Assembly: GCA_963932465.1 (NCBI GenBank)
Contig: OZ010791.1
Span: 322,582,283-322,646,282, forward strand
From: Maratus speciosus
Lineage: Eukaryota; Arthropoda; Arachnida; Araneae; Salticidae
Direction: 5' to 3'
Length of the DNA: 64,000 nucleotides
The notes below the pieces were generated by a model, which was not told the origin of the DNA, made no database searches, and saw only the letters and a program-made list of their open reading frames with translations. The position numbers were made by a program, and so were the translations under genes. Below are positions 11,225 through 22,002 of the stretch, piece by piece. Position 1 is the first letter of the stretch. Each line of letters begins with the position of its first letter.

Positions 11225-11983
11225 TTAACCCTTTCACCGTCCGAGGGTTTTGCAGTATTTTTATAAGAATGCTTGTAAATCCCAGGATATATATTTTTTA
11301 AATCTCAGTTTGATGCTTTAACCTCATCAGACCCCAGGGTTTATTATTATATTTTCGTTTACTTCCGTTATGAATTTATATTAACAAACCGATAACTAGG
11401 AAAGATTGAAAAGCGAAAAAAATTAAAATGTATTTTTTGTACATAAAATTCGATGATACATGTGGACCCCAAAAATACATTTTTTGACAATTTGTTAGGA
11501 TTTTTTATTTTACTTTTTTTTGCATTGCATTGAAAAACAACGCAAAACGTGAAATAATTATACATTTAATAATTTTTTATTTCTAATGGGCTCTACAAAT
11601 GGTATCTTAATGTATTGAAAAACTATTTACGTTTTCGTTTTTGTACATTTCGTGCATTTTTGCTGCAAGCCATTTTGATATAACACGTATCTCGCTAAAA
11701 AAGCACTATAAGAAACAAATTGCTATTTTGTTTAGTTCAGCTATCTGTAAGGTTCCATACACACCAATTTTCTTTTTTTTAAACATTATTTATATACGTG
11801 AAAAAAAATCGTAAAGATGTGTATCCTATAGGATACATCGGGTCTGAGGAGGATAATATCTTTAATATCATTATTTTCTATATAAGGTTAAAAATAGAAT
11901 TCTGTTTAAAATATTTTGGTCTACAGCCATTTTAACATGATTTCTAAGAACGGAAAATCCGGGCCAAACGGTTAAAGGGTTAA
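11225..11983. mobile_element. TTAA-flanked MITE, copy F, split by a nested element
   Basis: TTAA at 11225-11228 and 11980-11983. The ends read TTAACCCTTTCACCGT and, inward from the right, TTAACCCTTTAACCGT. Removing the nested element at 11318-11856 leaves about 224 bp, the same size class as copies A-E. A short hairpin CGGA/TCCG with an AAA loop sits at 11951-11961 near the right end. Confidence 0.7.
11318..11856. mobile_element. TTAA-type element nested in copy F
   Basis: A 539 bp element. The left end is TTAACCTCATCAGACCC (11318); the right end, read inward, is the same apart from two mismatches, one of which turns the terminal TTAA into ATAA on the plus strand. Next to the right end is a perfect palindrome GTATCCTATAGGATAC (about 11821-11836), again a subterminal hairpin. 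The interior is AT-rich with no coding sequence. Confidence 0.65.
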
Positions 11984-12447
11984 AGGAAAATAACTTTCAC
12001 ATGAAGTACAATTCATCTTTAAGTATAAATCCCATGATTTCTAAGAAGGGTTTTTTATTGAACTGTAAGCAACACATGAAGAATGTTTTAAATTATTTTA
12101 ACTATTAAAGTTCAAAACAGAAGATAAACTATTATGTATTTTGGGGGAATTATAAGAATCCATTAAAGTTTCTAGATTTCCTGCATCAAACTGTGAATAA
12201 TTCGAAATGACGAGCCAACCAATTACTCTTGGCAGGCCCGTAGGCCATGGGTGGAAGATCCCTACTTTAAACGGTACTTTACTTAATGATTTAAAAATAA
12301 CGCCGTTGGTATTTAGACGTGTTTTTTTCGTTTTGATTAAAGTTAAAAACTGCGAAATTTTTGATCCGGTGCATTTAAGGGTATGTATTTTTTTAAAATA
12401 AATAATCATAAAAGTTTTTATACAATTTTTCCAAGTTTGTTTGGCTG
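11984..12447. other. Unassigned sequence left of the satellite
   Basis: No gene was recognised. A less AT-rich patch at about 12205-12265 contains GGCAGGCCCGTAGGCC. Overlapping frames on both strands (12098-12469 minus, 12207-12401 plus) match nothing I know. Confidence 0.35.
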
Positions 12448-12598
12448 CATTATGGATATTTAAATACAAATTTTGGGTTATTTCTCATATTAACTGGCAT
12501 TTATATACTCTTAAGTTATTTTATAATACATTTTTCATTTTTTGAGAAACGATTCTATTACTTCAATCTAAAAGCATGAAATTTGTCTCCAACTTATT

Positions 12599-12869
12599 TT
12601 AACCCTTTGCACTCGAGAGGTGACTTTCACTAACCACTAGTGCTGCCAGATGTCTTGCGTAAATTCGAGCTCCAAATGCTCTGGATACCAATATTTTAAA
12701 GAAATTTTCTTAGTCTTATCTAATGGCAGAATTATTTGCGATTAAACATGGAGAAATAGATTATAAGAAATAAGTGGTGGTGTCCAGAGAATTAGGTGTC
12801 CTGATTTACGCTTGACACCTGGCAACATTAGTGGTGAGTGAAAGTCATCTATCGAGTGCATAGGGTTAA
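12599..12869. mobile_element. TTAA-flanked MITE with ~50 bp TIRs, inserted in the satellite
   Basis: A 271 bp element with TTAA at both ends. The inverted repeats extend about 50 bp: left TTAACCCTTTGCACTCGA, then GTGACTTTCACT, ending near GCTGCCAG; right (inward) TTAACCCTATGCACTCGA, ATGACTTTCACT, GTTGCCAG. It interrupts satellite monomer 1. Uninterrupted monomers read CTTATTTTAAAACACA at this point, so the insertion duplicated exactly TTAA. Confidence 0.88.
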
Positions 12870-12990
12870 AACACACAAATAGTACGTTCTTAAACAGAAT
12901 AAACTACAATACTAATATTTCAAATGAAAATCAAATTTCAAATTTCAAAGTAATTGCTTAAAAGGCGGAAAGGCCAACATAGTGAAAAAG

Positions 12991-13061
12991 ATTCCAAGCC
13001 GGGACTCGAACCCGGGACATCAGTATAGCGCACTGACGTTCTACCGACTAAACCACTTGGA
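12991..13061 (-). tRNA. tRNA-like core (probable pseudo-tRNA in a SINE)
   Basis: The minus strand folds as a 71 nt cloverleaf. The acceptor stem TTCCAAG pairs with CTTGGAA (7/7), the D stem has 4 bp, the anticodon stem TCAGT pairs with ACTGA (5/5), and the T arm is CCGGG-TTCGAGT-CCCGG. Box A (TGGTTTAGTCGG) and box B (GGTTCGAGTCC) match the pol III consensus. The seven-base anticodon loop GCGCTAT has C rather than T at position 33 and would place GCT as anticodon without the long variable arm of a serine tRNA. A SINE head is therefore more likely than a working tRNA. Confidence 0.6.
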
Positions 13062-13383
13062 ACGATACCTAGCTCGGAAAATTTCTCACTATTATATGTT
13101 GGCAAGGCTACAAACGCAGCACAAGATGGAATATTTATCGTGAGTCACCGACCTGGGACAAACACGAAACATAATTAAATCCAGCATCGATAGAATTTAT
13201 ATTAATACATGGAAATTATTCCAGAGAGAAACATTCACCTTGCATACAATATTTCAAACGAAAATCAAATTTCAAATTTCGTGTTTGTCCCAGGTCGGTG
13301 ACTCACGATAAATATTCCATCTTGTGCTGCGTTTGTAGCCTTGCCAACATATAATAGTGAGAAATTTTCCGAGCTAGGTATCA

Positions 13384-13474
13384 TTCCAAGTGCTACGGAA
13401 GTGCTAGTGTTTAGTCGGTAGAAAGTCGGTGCGCTATACTGATGACCCGGCTTCGAGTACCGGCTTGGAATCTT
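13384..13474 (+). pseudogene. Degraded inverted copy of the tRNA-like core
   Basis: The right arm of the foldback has the same core in plus orientation: ATTCCAAGTG at the start, GTTTAGTCGG, GCGCTATACTGAT, CGGCTTCGAG and CGGCTTGGAA at the end. About 18 extra bases after the acceptor stem and several substitutions break the fold. Confidence 0.7.
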
Positions 13475-16400
13475 TTTCACTATGTTGGCCTTTGCGCCTT
13501 TTAAGCAATCACTTTGAAATTTGAAATTTGATTTTCATTTGAAATATTGTATGCAAGGTGAATGTTTCTCTCTGGAATAATTTCCATGTATTAATACAAT
13601 ACTAATTATTTGGAATTAGTGTAGAAAAGTTTTGAAAAATTAGCGCCACTGTTTCACTTTTACAAAACATTTTTCACATGGTATTCCTTTAAAATTTCAA
13701 TCCTTTTGTCAATAAGTCAAGCAAATTCGCACGTTTAAATACCGTTTTATTTTTAACACCGTTCACATTCAAGGATGCCATCCATAATGTGCCGGATGAG
13801 AAGCGAGTTGAATTAGCCTCATTAAATGCTTCAGGATTCTTCTATTTAATATTCCGATCTTGTATAAAGTGTGTGGACCGCACCTCTTCAAGCTAAGAAT
13901 TATGTATTTTTTAAATACAGTTTTCAGGTTATTTCTTGTATTAACTTGTATTTATATACTTTAAGTTATTTTATAATGCATTTTTTATTTCTTAAGAAAA
14001 GATGCTATTATTTCAATATAAAACCATGAAAAATTTCTCCAACTTATTTTAAAACACATAAAATGGTACGTTCTTAAACAGAATAAACTACAATACTAAT
14101 TATTTGGAATTACTGTAGAAAAGTTTTGAAAAATTAGCGCCACTGTTTCACTTTTACAAAACACTTTTCACATGGTATTCCTTTAAAATTTCAATCCTTT
14201 AGTCAAGAAGTCAAGCAATTCGTACGTTTAAATGCCGTTTTATTTTTAACAGCGTTAACATTCAAGGATGTCATCAATAATGTGCCGGATGAGAAACGGG
14301 TTGAATTAGCCTCATTAAATGCTTTAGGATTCTTCTATTTAATATTCCGATCTTGTATAAAGTGTGTGGACCGCACCTCTTCAAGCTAAGAATTATGTAT
14401 TTTTTTAATACACTTTTCAGGTTATTTCTCGTATTAACTTGTATTTATATACTTTAAGTTATTTTATAATACATTTTTCATTTCTTAAGAAAAGATGCTA
14501 TTATTTCAATATAAAACCATGAAAAATTTCTCCAACTTATTTTAAAACACATAAAATGGTACGTTCTTAAACAGAATAAACTACAATACTAATTATTTGA
14601 AATTACTGTAGAAAAGTTTTGAAAAATTAGCGCCACTGTTTCACTTTTACAAAACACTTTTCACATGATATTCCTTTAAAATTTCAATGCTTTTGTCAAG
14701 AAGTCAAGCAATTCGTACGTTTAAATGCCGTTTTATTTTTAACAGCGTTCACATTCAAGTATGTCATCAATAATGTGCCGGATGAGAAGCGGGTTGAATT
14801 AACCTCATTAAATGCTTTAGGATTCTTCTGTGTAATATTCCGATCTTGTACAAAGTGTGTGGACCGCACCTCTTCAAGCTAAGAATTATGTATTTTTTAA
14901 CTACAGATTTCAGGTTATTTCTCGTATTAACTTGTATTTATATACTTTAAGTTATTTTATAATACAGTTTTCATTTCTTAAGAAAAGATGCTATTATTTC
15001 AATATAAAACCATGAAAAATTTCTCCAACTTATTTTAAAACACATAAAATGGTACGTTCTTAAACAGAATAAACTACAATACTAATTATTTGAAATTACT
15101 GTAGAAAAGTTTTGAAAAATTAGCGCCACTGTTTCACTTTTACAAAACACTTTTCACATGATATTCCTTTAAAATTTCAATGCTTTTGTCAAGAAGTCAA
15201 GCAATTCGTACGTTTAAATGCCGTTTTATTTTTAACAGCGTTCACATTCAAGTATGTCATCAATAATGTGCCGGATGAGAAGCGGGTTGAATTAGCCTCA
15301 TTAAATGCTTTAGGATTCTTCTGTGTAATATTCCGATCTTGTACAAAGTGTGTGGACCGCACCTCTTCAAGCTAAGAATTTTGTATTTTTTAACTACAGA
15401 TTTCAGGTTATTTCTCGTATTAACTTGTATTTATATACTTTAAGTTATTTTATAATACAGTTTTCATTTCTTAAGAAAAGATGCTATTATTTCAATATAA
15501 AACCATGAAAAATTTCTCCAACTTATTTTAAAACACATAAAATGGTACGTTCTTAAACAGAATAAACTACAATACTAATTATTTGGAATTACTGTAGAAA
15601 AGTTTTGAAAAATTAGCGCCACTGTTTGACTTTTACAAAACACTTTTCACATGATATTCCTTTAAAATTTCAATGCTTTTGTCAAGAAGTCAAGCAATTC
15701 GTACGTTTAAATGCCGTTTTATTTTTAACAGCGTTCACATTCAAGTATGTCATCAATAATGTGCCGGATGAGAAGCGGGTTGAATTAGCCTCATTAAATG
15801 CTTTAGGATTCTTCTGTGTAATATTCCGATCTTGTACAAAGTGTGTGGACCGCACCTCTTCAAGCTAAGAATTATGTATTTTTTAACTACAGATTTCAGG
15901 TTATTTCTCGTATTAACTTGTATTTATATACTTTAAGTTATTTTATAATACAGTTTTCATTTCTTAAGAAAAGATGCTATTATTTCAATATAAAACCATG
16001 AAAAATTTCTCCAACTTATTTTAAAACACATAAAATGGTACGTTCTTAAACAGAATAAACTACAATACTAATTATTTGGAATTAATGTAGAAAAGTTTTG
16101 AAAAATTAGCGCCACTGTTTGACTTTTACAAAACATTTTTCACATGATATTCCTTTAAAATTTCAATCCTTTTGTCAAGAAGTCAAGCAATTCGCACGTT
16201 TAAATACCGTTTTATTTTTAACACCGTTAACATTCAAGGATGCCATCAATAATGTGCCGGATGAGAAACGGGTTGAATTAGCCTCATTAAATGCTTTAGG
16301 ATTCTTCTATTTAATATTCCGATCTTGTATAAAGTGTGTGGACCGCACCTCTTCAAGCTAAGAATTATGTATTTTTTTAATACACTTTTCAGGTTATTTC

Positions 16401-18564
16401 TCGTATTAACTTGTATTTATATACTTTAAGTTATTTTATAATACATTTTTCATTTCTTAAGAAAAGATGCTATTATTTCAATATAAAACCATGAAAAATT
16501 TCTCCAACTTATTTTAAAACACATAAAATGGTACGTTCTTAAACAGAATAAACTACAATACTAATTATTTGAAATTACTGTAGAAAAGTTTTGAAAAATT
16601 AGCGCCACTGTTTCACTTTTACAAAACACTTTTCACATGATATTCCTTTAAAATTTCAGTGCTTTTGTCAAGAAGTCAAGCAATTCGTACGTTTAAATGC
16701 CGTTTTATTTTTAACAGCGTTAACATTCAAGTATGTCATCAATAATGTGCCGGATGAGAAACTGGTTGAATTAGCCTCATTAAATGCTTTAGGATTCTTC
16801 TATTTAATATTCCGATCTTGTATAAAGTGTGTGGACCGCACCTCTTCAAGCTAAGAATTATGTATTTTTTTAATACATTTTTCAGGTTATTTCTCGTATT
16901 AACTTGTATTTATATACTTTAAGTTATTTTATAATACAGTTTTCATTTCTTAAGAAAAGATGCTATTATTTCAATATAAAACCGTGACAAATTTCTCCAA
17001 CTTATTTTAAAACACATAAAATGGTACGTTCTTAAACAGAATAAACTACAATACTAATTATTTGAAATTACTGTAGAAAAGTTTTGAAAAATTAGCGCCA
17101 CTGTTTCACATTTACAAAACACTTTTCACATGATATTCCTTTAAAATTTCAGTGCTTTTGTCAAGAAGTCAAGCAATTCGTACGTTTAAATGCCGTTTTA
17201 TTTTTAACAGCGTTAACATTCAAGTATGTCATCAATAATGTGCCGGATGAGAAGCGGGTTGAATTAGCCTCATTAAATGCTTTAGGATTCTTCTGTTTAA
17301 TATTCCGATCTTGTACAAAGTGTGTGGACCGCACCTCTTCAAGCTAAGAATTATGTATTTTTTAAATACAGTTTTCAGGTTATTTCTCGTATTAACTTGT
17401 ATTTATATACTTTAAGTTATTTTATAATACAGTTTTCATTTCTTAAGAAAAGATGCTATTATTTCAATATAAAACCATGAAAAATGTCTCCAACTTATTT
17501 TAAAACACATAAAATGGTACGTTCTTAAACAGAATAAACTACAATACTAATTATTTGAAATTACTGTAGAAAAGTTTTGAAAAATTAGCGCCACTGTTTC
17601 ACTTTTACAAAACACTTTTCACATGATATTCCTTTAAAATTTCAATGCTTTTGTCAAGAAGTCAAGCAATTCGTACGTTTAAATGCCGTTTTATTTTTAA
17701 CAGCGTTCACATTCAAGTATGTCATCAATAATGTGCCGGATGAGAAGCGGGTTGAATTAACCTCATTAAATGCTTTAGGATTCTTCTGTGTAATATTCCG
17801 ATCTTGTACAAAGTGTGTGGACCGCACCTCTTCAAGCTAAGAATTATGTATTTTTTAACTACAGATTTCAGGTTATTTCTCGTATTAACTTGTATTTATA
17901 TACTTTAAGTTATTTTATAATACAGTTTTCATTTCTTAAGAAAAGATGATATTATTTCAATATAAAACCATGAAAAATTTCTCCAACTTATTTTAAAACA
18001 CATAAAATGGTACGTTCTTAAACAGAATAAACTACAATACTAATTATTTGAAATTACTGTAGAAAAGTTTTGAAAAATTAGCGCCACTGTTTCACTTTTA
18101 CAAAACACTTTTCACATGATATTCCTTTAAAATTTCAATGCTTTTGTCAAGAAGTCAAGCAATTCGTACGTTTAAATGCCGTTTTATTTTTAACAGCGTT
18201 CACATTCAAGTATGTCATCAATAATGTGCCGGATGAGAAGCGGGTTGAATTAGCCTCATTAAATGCTTTAGGATTCTTCTGTGTAATATTCCGATCTTGT
18301 ACAAAGTGTGTGGACCGCACCTCTTCAAGCTAAGAATTATGTATTTTTTAACTACAGATTTCAGGTTATTTCTCGTATTAACTTGTATTTATATACTTTA
18401 AGTTATTTTATAATACAGTTTTCATTTCTTAAGAAAAGATGCTATTATTTCAATATAAAACCATGAAAAATTTCTCCAACTTATTTTAAAACACATAAAA
18501 TGGTACGTTCTTAAACAGAATAAACTACAATACTAATTATTTGGAATTACTGTAGAAAAGTTTT

Positions 18565-21545
18565 GAAAAATTAGCACCACTGTTTGACTTTTACAAAACA
18601 CTTTTCACATGATATTCCTTTAAAATTTCAATCCTTTTGTCAAGAAGTCAAGCAATTCGCACGTTTAAATACCGTTTTATTTTTAACACCGTTAACATTC
18701 AAGGATGCCATCAATAATGTGCCGGATGAGAAACGGGTTGAATTAGCCTCATTAAATGCTTTAGGATTCTTCTATTTAATATTCCGATCTTGTATAAAGT
18801 GTGTGGACCGCACCTCTTCAAGCTAAGAATTATGTATTTTTTTAATACACTTTTCAGGTTATTTCTCGTATTAACTTGTATGTATATACTTTAAGTTATT
18901 TTATAATACATTTTTCATTTCTTAAGAAAAGATGCTATTATTTCAATATAAAACCATGAAAAATTTCTCCAACTTATTTTAAAACACATAAAATGGTACG
19001 TTCTTAAACAGAATAAACTACAATACTAATTATTTGAAATTACTGTAGAAAAGTTTTGAAAAATTAGCGCCACTGTTTCACTTTTACAAAACACTTTTCA
19101 CATGATATTCCTTTAAAATTTCAATGCTTTTGTCAAGAAGTCAAGCAATTCGTACGTTTAAATGCCGTTTTATTTTTAACAGCGTTCACATTCAAGGATG
19201 TCATCAATAATGTGCCGGATGAGAAACTGGTTTAATTAGCCTCATTAAATGCTTTAGGATTCTTCTATTTAATATTCCGATCTTGTATAAAGTGTGTGGA
19301 CCGCACCTCTTCAAGCTAAGAATTATGTATTTTTTTAATACATTTTTCAGGTTATTTCTCGTATTAACTTGTATTTATATACTTTAAGTTATTTTATAAT
19401 ACAGTTTTCATTTCTTAAGAAAAGATGCTATTATTTCAATATAAAACCATGAAAAATTTCTCCAACATATTTTAAAACACATAAAATGGTACGTTCTTAA
19501 ACAGAATAAACTACAATACTAATTATTTGAAATTACTGTAGAAAAGTTTTGAAAAATTAGCGCCACTGTTTCACTTTTACAAAACTCTTTTCACATGATA
19601 TTCCTTTAAAATTTCAATGCTTTTGTCAAGAAGTCAAGCAATTCGTACGTTTAAATGCCGTTTTATTTTTAACAGCGTTAACATTCAAGTATGTCATCAA
19701 TAATGTGCCGGATGAGAAGCGGGTTGAATTAGCCTCATTAAATGCTTTAGGATTCTTCTGTTTAATATTCCGATCTTGTACAAAGTGTGTGGACCGCACC
19801 TCTTCAAGCTAAGAATTATGTATTTTTTAAATACAGTTTTCAGGTTATTTCTCGTATTAACTTGTATTTATATACTTTAAGTTATTTTATAATACAGTTT
19901 TCATTTCTTAAGAAAAGATGCTATTATTTCAATATAAAACCATGAAAAATGTCTCCAACTTATTTTAAAACACATAAAATGGTACGTTCTTAAACAGAAT
20001 AAACTACAATACTAATTATTTGGAATTACTGTAGAAAAGTTTTGAAAAATTAGCACCACTGTTTGACTTTTACAAAACACTTTTCACATGATATTCCTTT
20101 AAAATTTCAATCCTTTTGTCAAGAAGTCAAGCAATTCGCACGTTTAAATACCGTTTTATTTTTAACACCGTTAACATTCAAGGATGCCATCAATAATGTG
20201 CCGGATGAGAAGCGAGTTGAATTAGCCTCATTAAATGCTTTAGGATTCTTCTATTTAATATTCCGATCTTGTATAAAGTGTGTGGACCGCACCTCTTCAA
20301 GCTAAGAATTATGTATTTTTTAAATACACTTTTCAGGTTATTTCTCGTATTAACTTGTTTTTATATACTTTAAGTTATTTTATAATACATTTTTCATTTC
20401 TTAAGAAAAGATGCTATTATTTCAATATAAAACCATGAAAAATTTCTCCAACTTATTTTAAAACATATAAAACGGTACGTTCTTAAACAGAATAAACTAC
20501 AATACTAATTATTTGAAATTACTGTAGAAAAGTTTTGAAAAATTAGCGCCACTGTTTCACTTTTACAAAACACTTTTCACATGATATTCCTTTAAAATTT
20601 CAGTGCTTTTGTCAAGAAGTCAAGCAATTCGTACGTTTAAATGCCGTTTTATTTTTAACAGCGTTAACATTCAAGTATGTCATCAATAATGTGCCGGATG
20701 AGAAGCGGGTTGAATTAGCCTCATTAAATGCTTTAGGATTCTTCTGTTTAATATTCCGATCTTGTACAAAGTGTGTGGACCGTACCTCTTCAAGCTAAGA
20801 ATTATGTATTTTTTAAATACAGTTTTCAGGTTATTTCTCGTATTAACTTGTATTTATATACTTTAAGTTATTTTATAATACAGTTTTCATTTCTTAAGAA
20901 AAGATGCTATTATTTCAATATAAAACCATGAAAAATGTCTCCAACTTATTTTAAAACACATAAAATGGTACGTTCTTAAACAGAATAAACTACAATACTA
21001 ATTATTTGAAATTACTGTAGAAAAGTTTTGAAAAATTAGTGCCATTGTTTCACTTTTACAAAACACTTTTCACATGATATTCCTTTAAAATTTCAATGCT
21101 TTTGTCAAGAAGTCAAGCAATTCGTACGTTTAAATGCCTTTTTATTTTTAACAGCGTTAACATTCAAGGATGTCATCAATAATGTGCCGGATGAGAAGCG
21201 AGTTGAGTTAGCCTCATTAAATGCTTTGGGATTCTCTATTTAATTTTCCGATCTTGTGTAAATCATATGGACCGCACCTCTTCAAGCTAAAAATTATGTA
21301 TTTTTTAAATACAGTTTTCGGTTATTTCTCGTATTAACTTGTATTTATATACTTTAAGTTATTTTATAATAAATTTTTCATTTTTCAAGAAAAGATTCTA
21401 TTATTTCAATATAAAATCATGAAGATTTTCTCCAACTCATTTTAAAAAGCACAAAATGGTACATTCTTAAGCAGAATAAACTACTAATTATTTGGAATTA
21501 CTGCAGAAAAGTTTTGATAAATTAGCGCCACTGTTTCACTTTTAC
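18565..21545 (+). repeat. Six-monomer block, copy 1 of a higher-order duplication
   Basis: This stretch is repeated almost base for base about 3438 bp downstream (22003-24983). Diagnostic variants occur in both in the same order: TTGTATGTATATAC (about 18876 and 22314), AAACTGGTTTAATT (about 19225 and 22663), ACAAAACTCTTTTC (about 19580 and 23018) and AACATATAAAACGG (about 20463 and 23900). Boundaries are by eye, to about 50 bp. Confidence 0.8.
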
Positions 21546-22002
21546 AAAACACTTTTTACATGATATTCCTTTAAAATTTCAATGCTTTTGTCAAGAAGTC
21601 AAGCAATTCGTACGTTTAAATGCCTTTTTATTTTTAACATCGTTAACATTCAAGGATGTCATCAATAATGTCCCGGATGAGAAGCGAGTTGACTTAGCCT
21701 CATTAAATGCTTTGGGATTCTTCTATTTAATTTTCCGATCTTGTGTAAATCATATGGACCGCACCTCTTCAAGCTAAAAATTATGTATTTTTTAAATACA
21801 GTTTTCGGTTATTTCTCGTATTAACTTGTATTTATATACTTTAAGTTATTTTATAATAAATTTTTCATTTTTCAAGAAAAGATTCTATTATTTCAATATA
21901 AAATCATGAAGATTTTCTCCAACTCATTTTAAAAAGCACAAAATGGTACATTCTTAAGCAGAATAAACTACTAATTATTTGAAATTACTGCAGAAAAGTT
22001 TT

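Larger units (their letters stand above)
12917..13594. mobile_element. tRNA-derived foldback insertion in the satellite
   Basis: A 678 bp insertion flanked by the 12 bp duplication TACAATACTAAT (12905-12916 and 13595-13606), which occurs once in intact satellite monomers. The insert holds two inverted arms (about 12917-13170 and 13270-13550), each with a tRNA-like core, plus a ~60 bp block (13199-13258) that recurs inverted at the right end (about 13540-13594). The target duplication and the pol III promoter suggest SINE-like retroposition of an inverted dimer. Confidence 0.75.

Noticed and set aside
12991..13061. A functional serine tRNA gene (anticodon GCT)
   Set aside because: Position 33 is C, the variable arm is short for serine, and the copy sits in a mobile foldback with a degraded twin. 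Reported as a tRNA-like SINE core instead.
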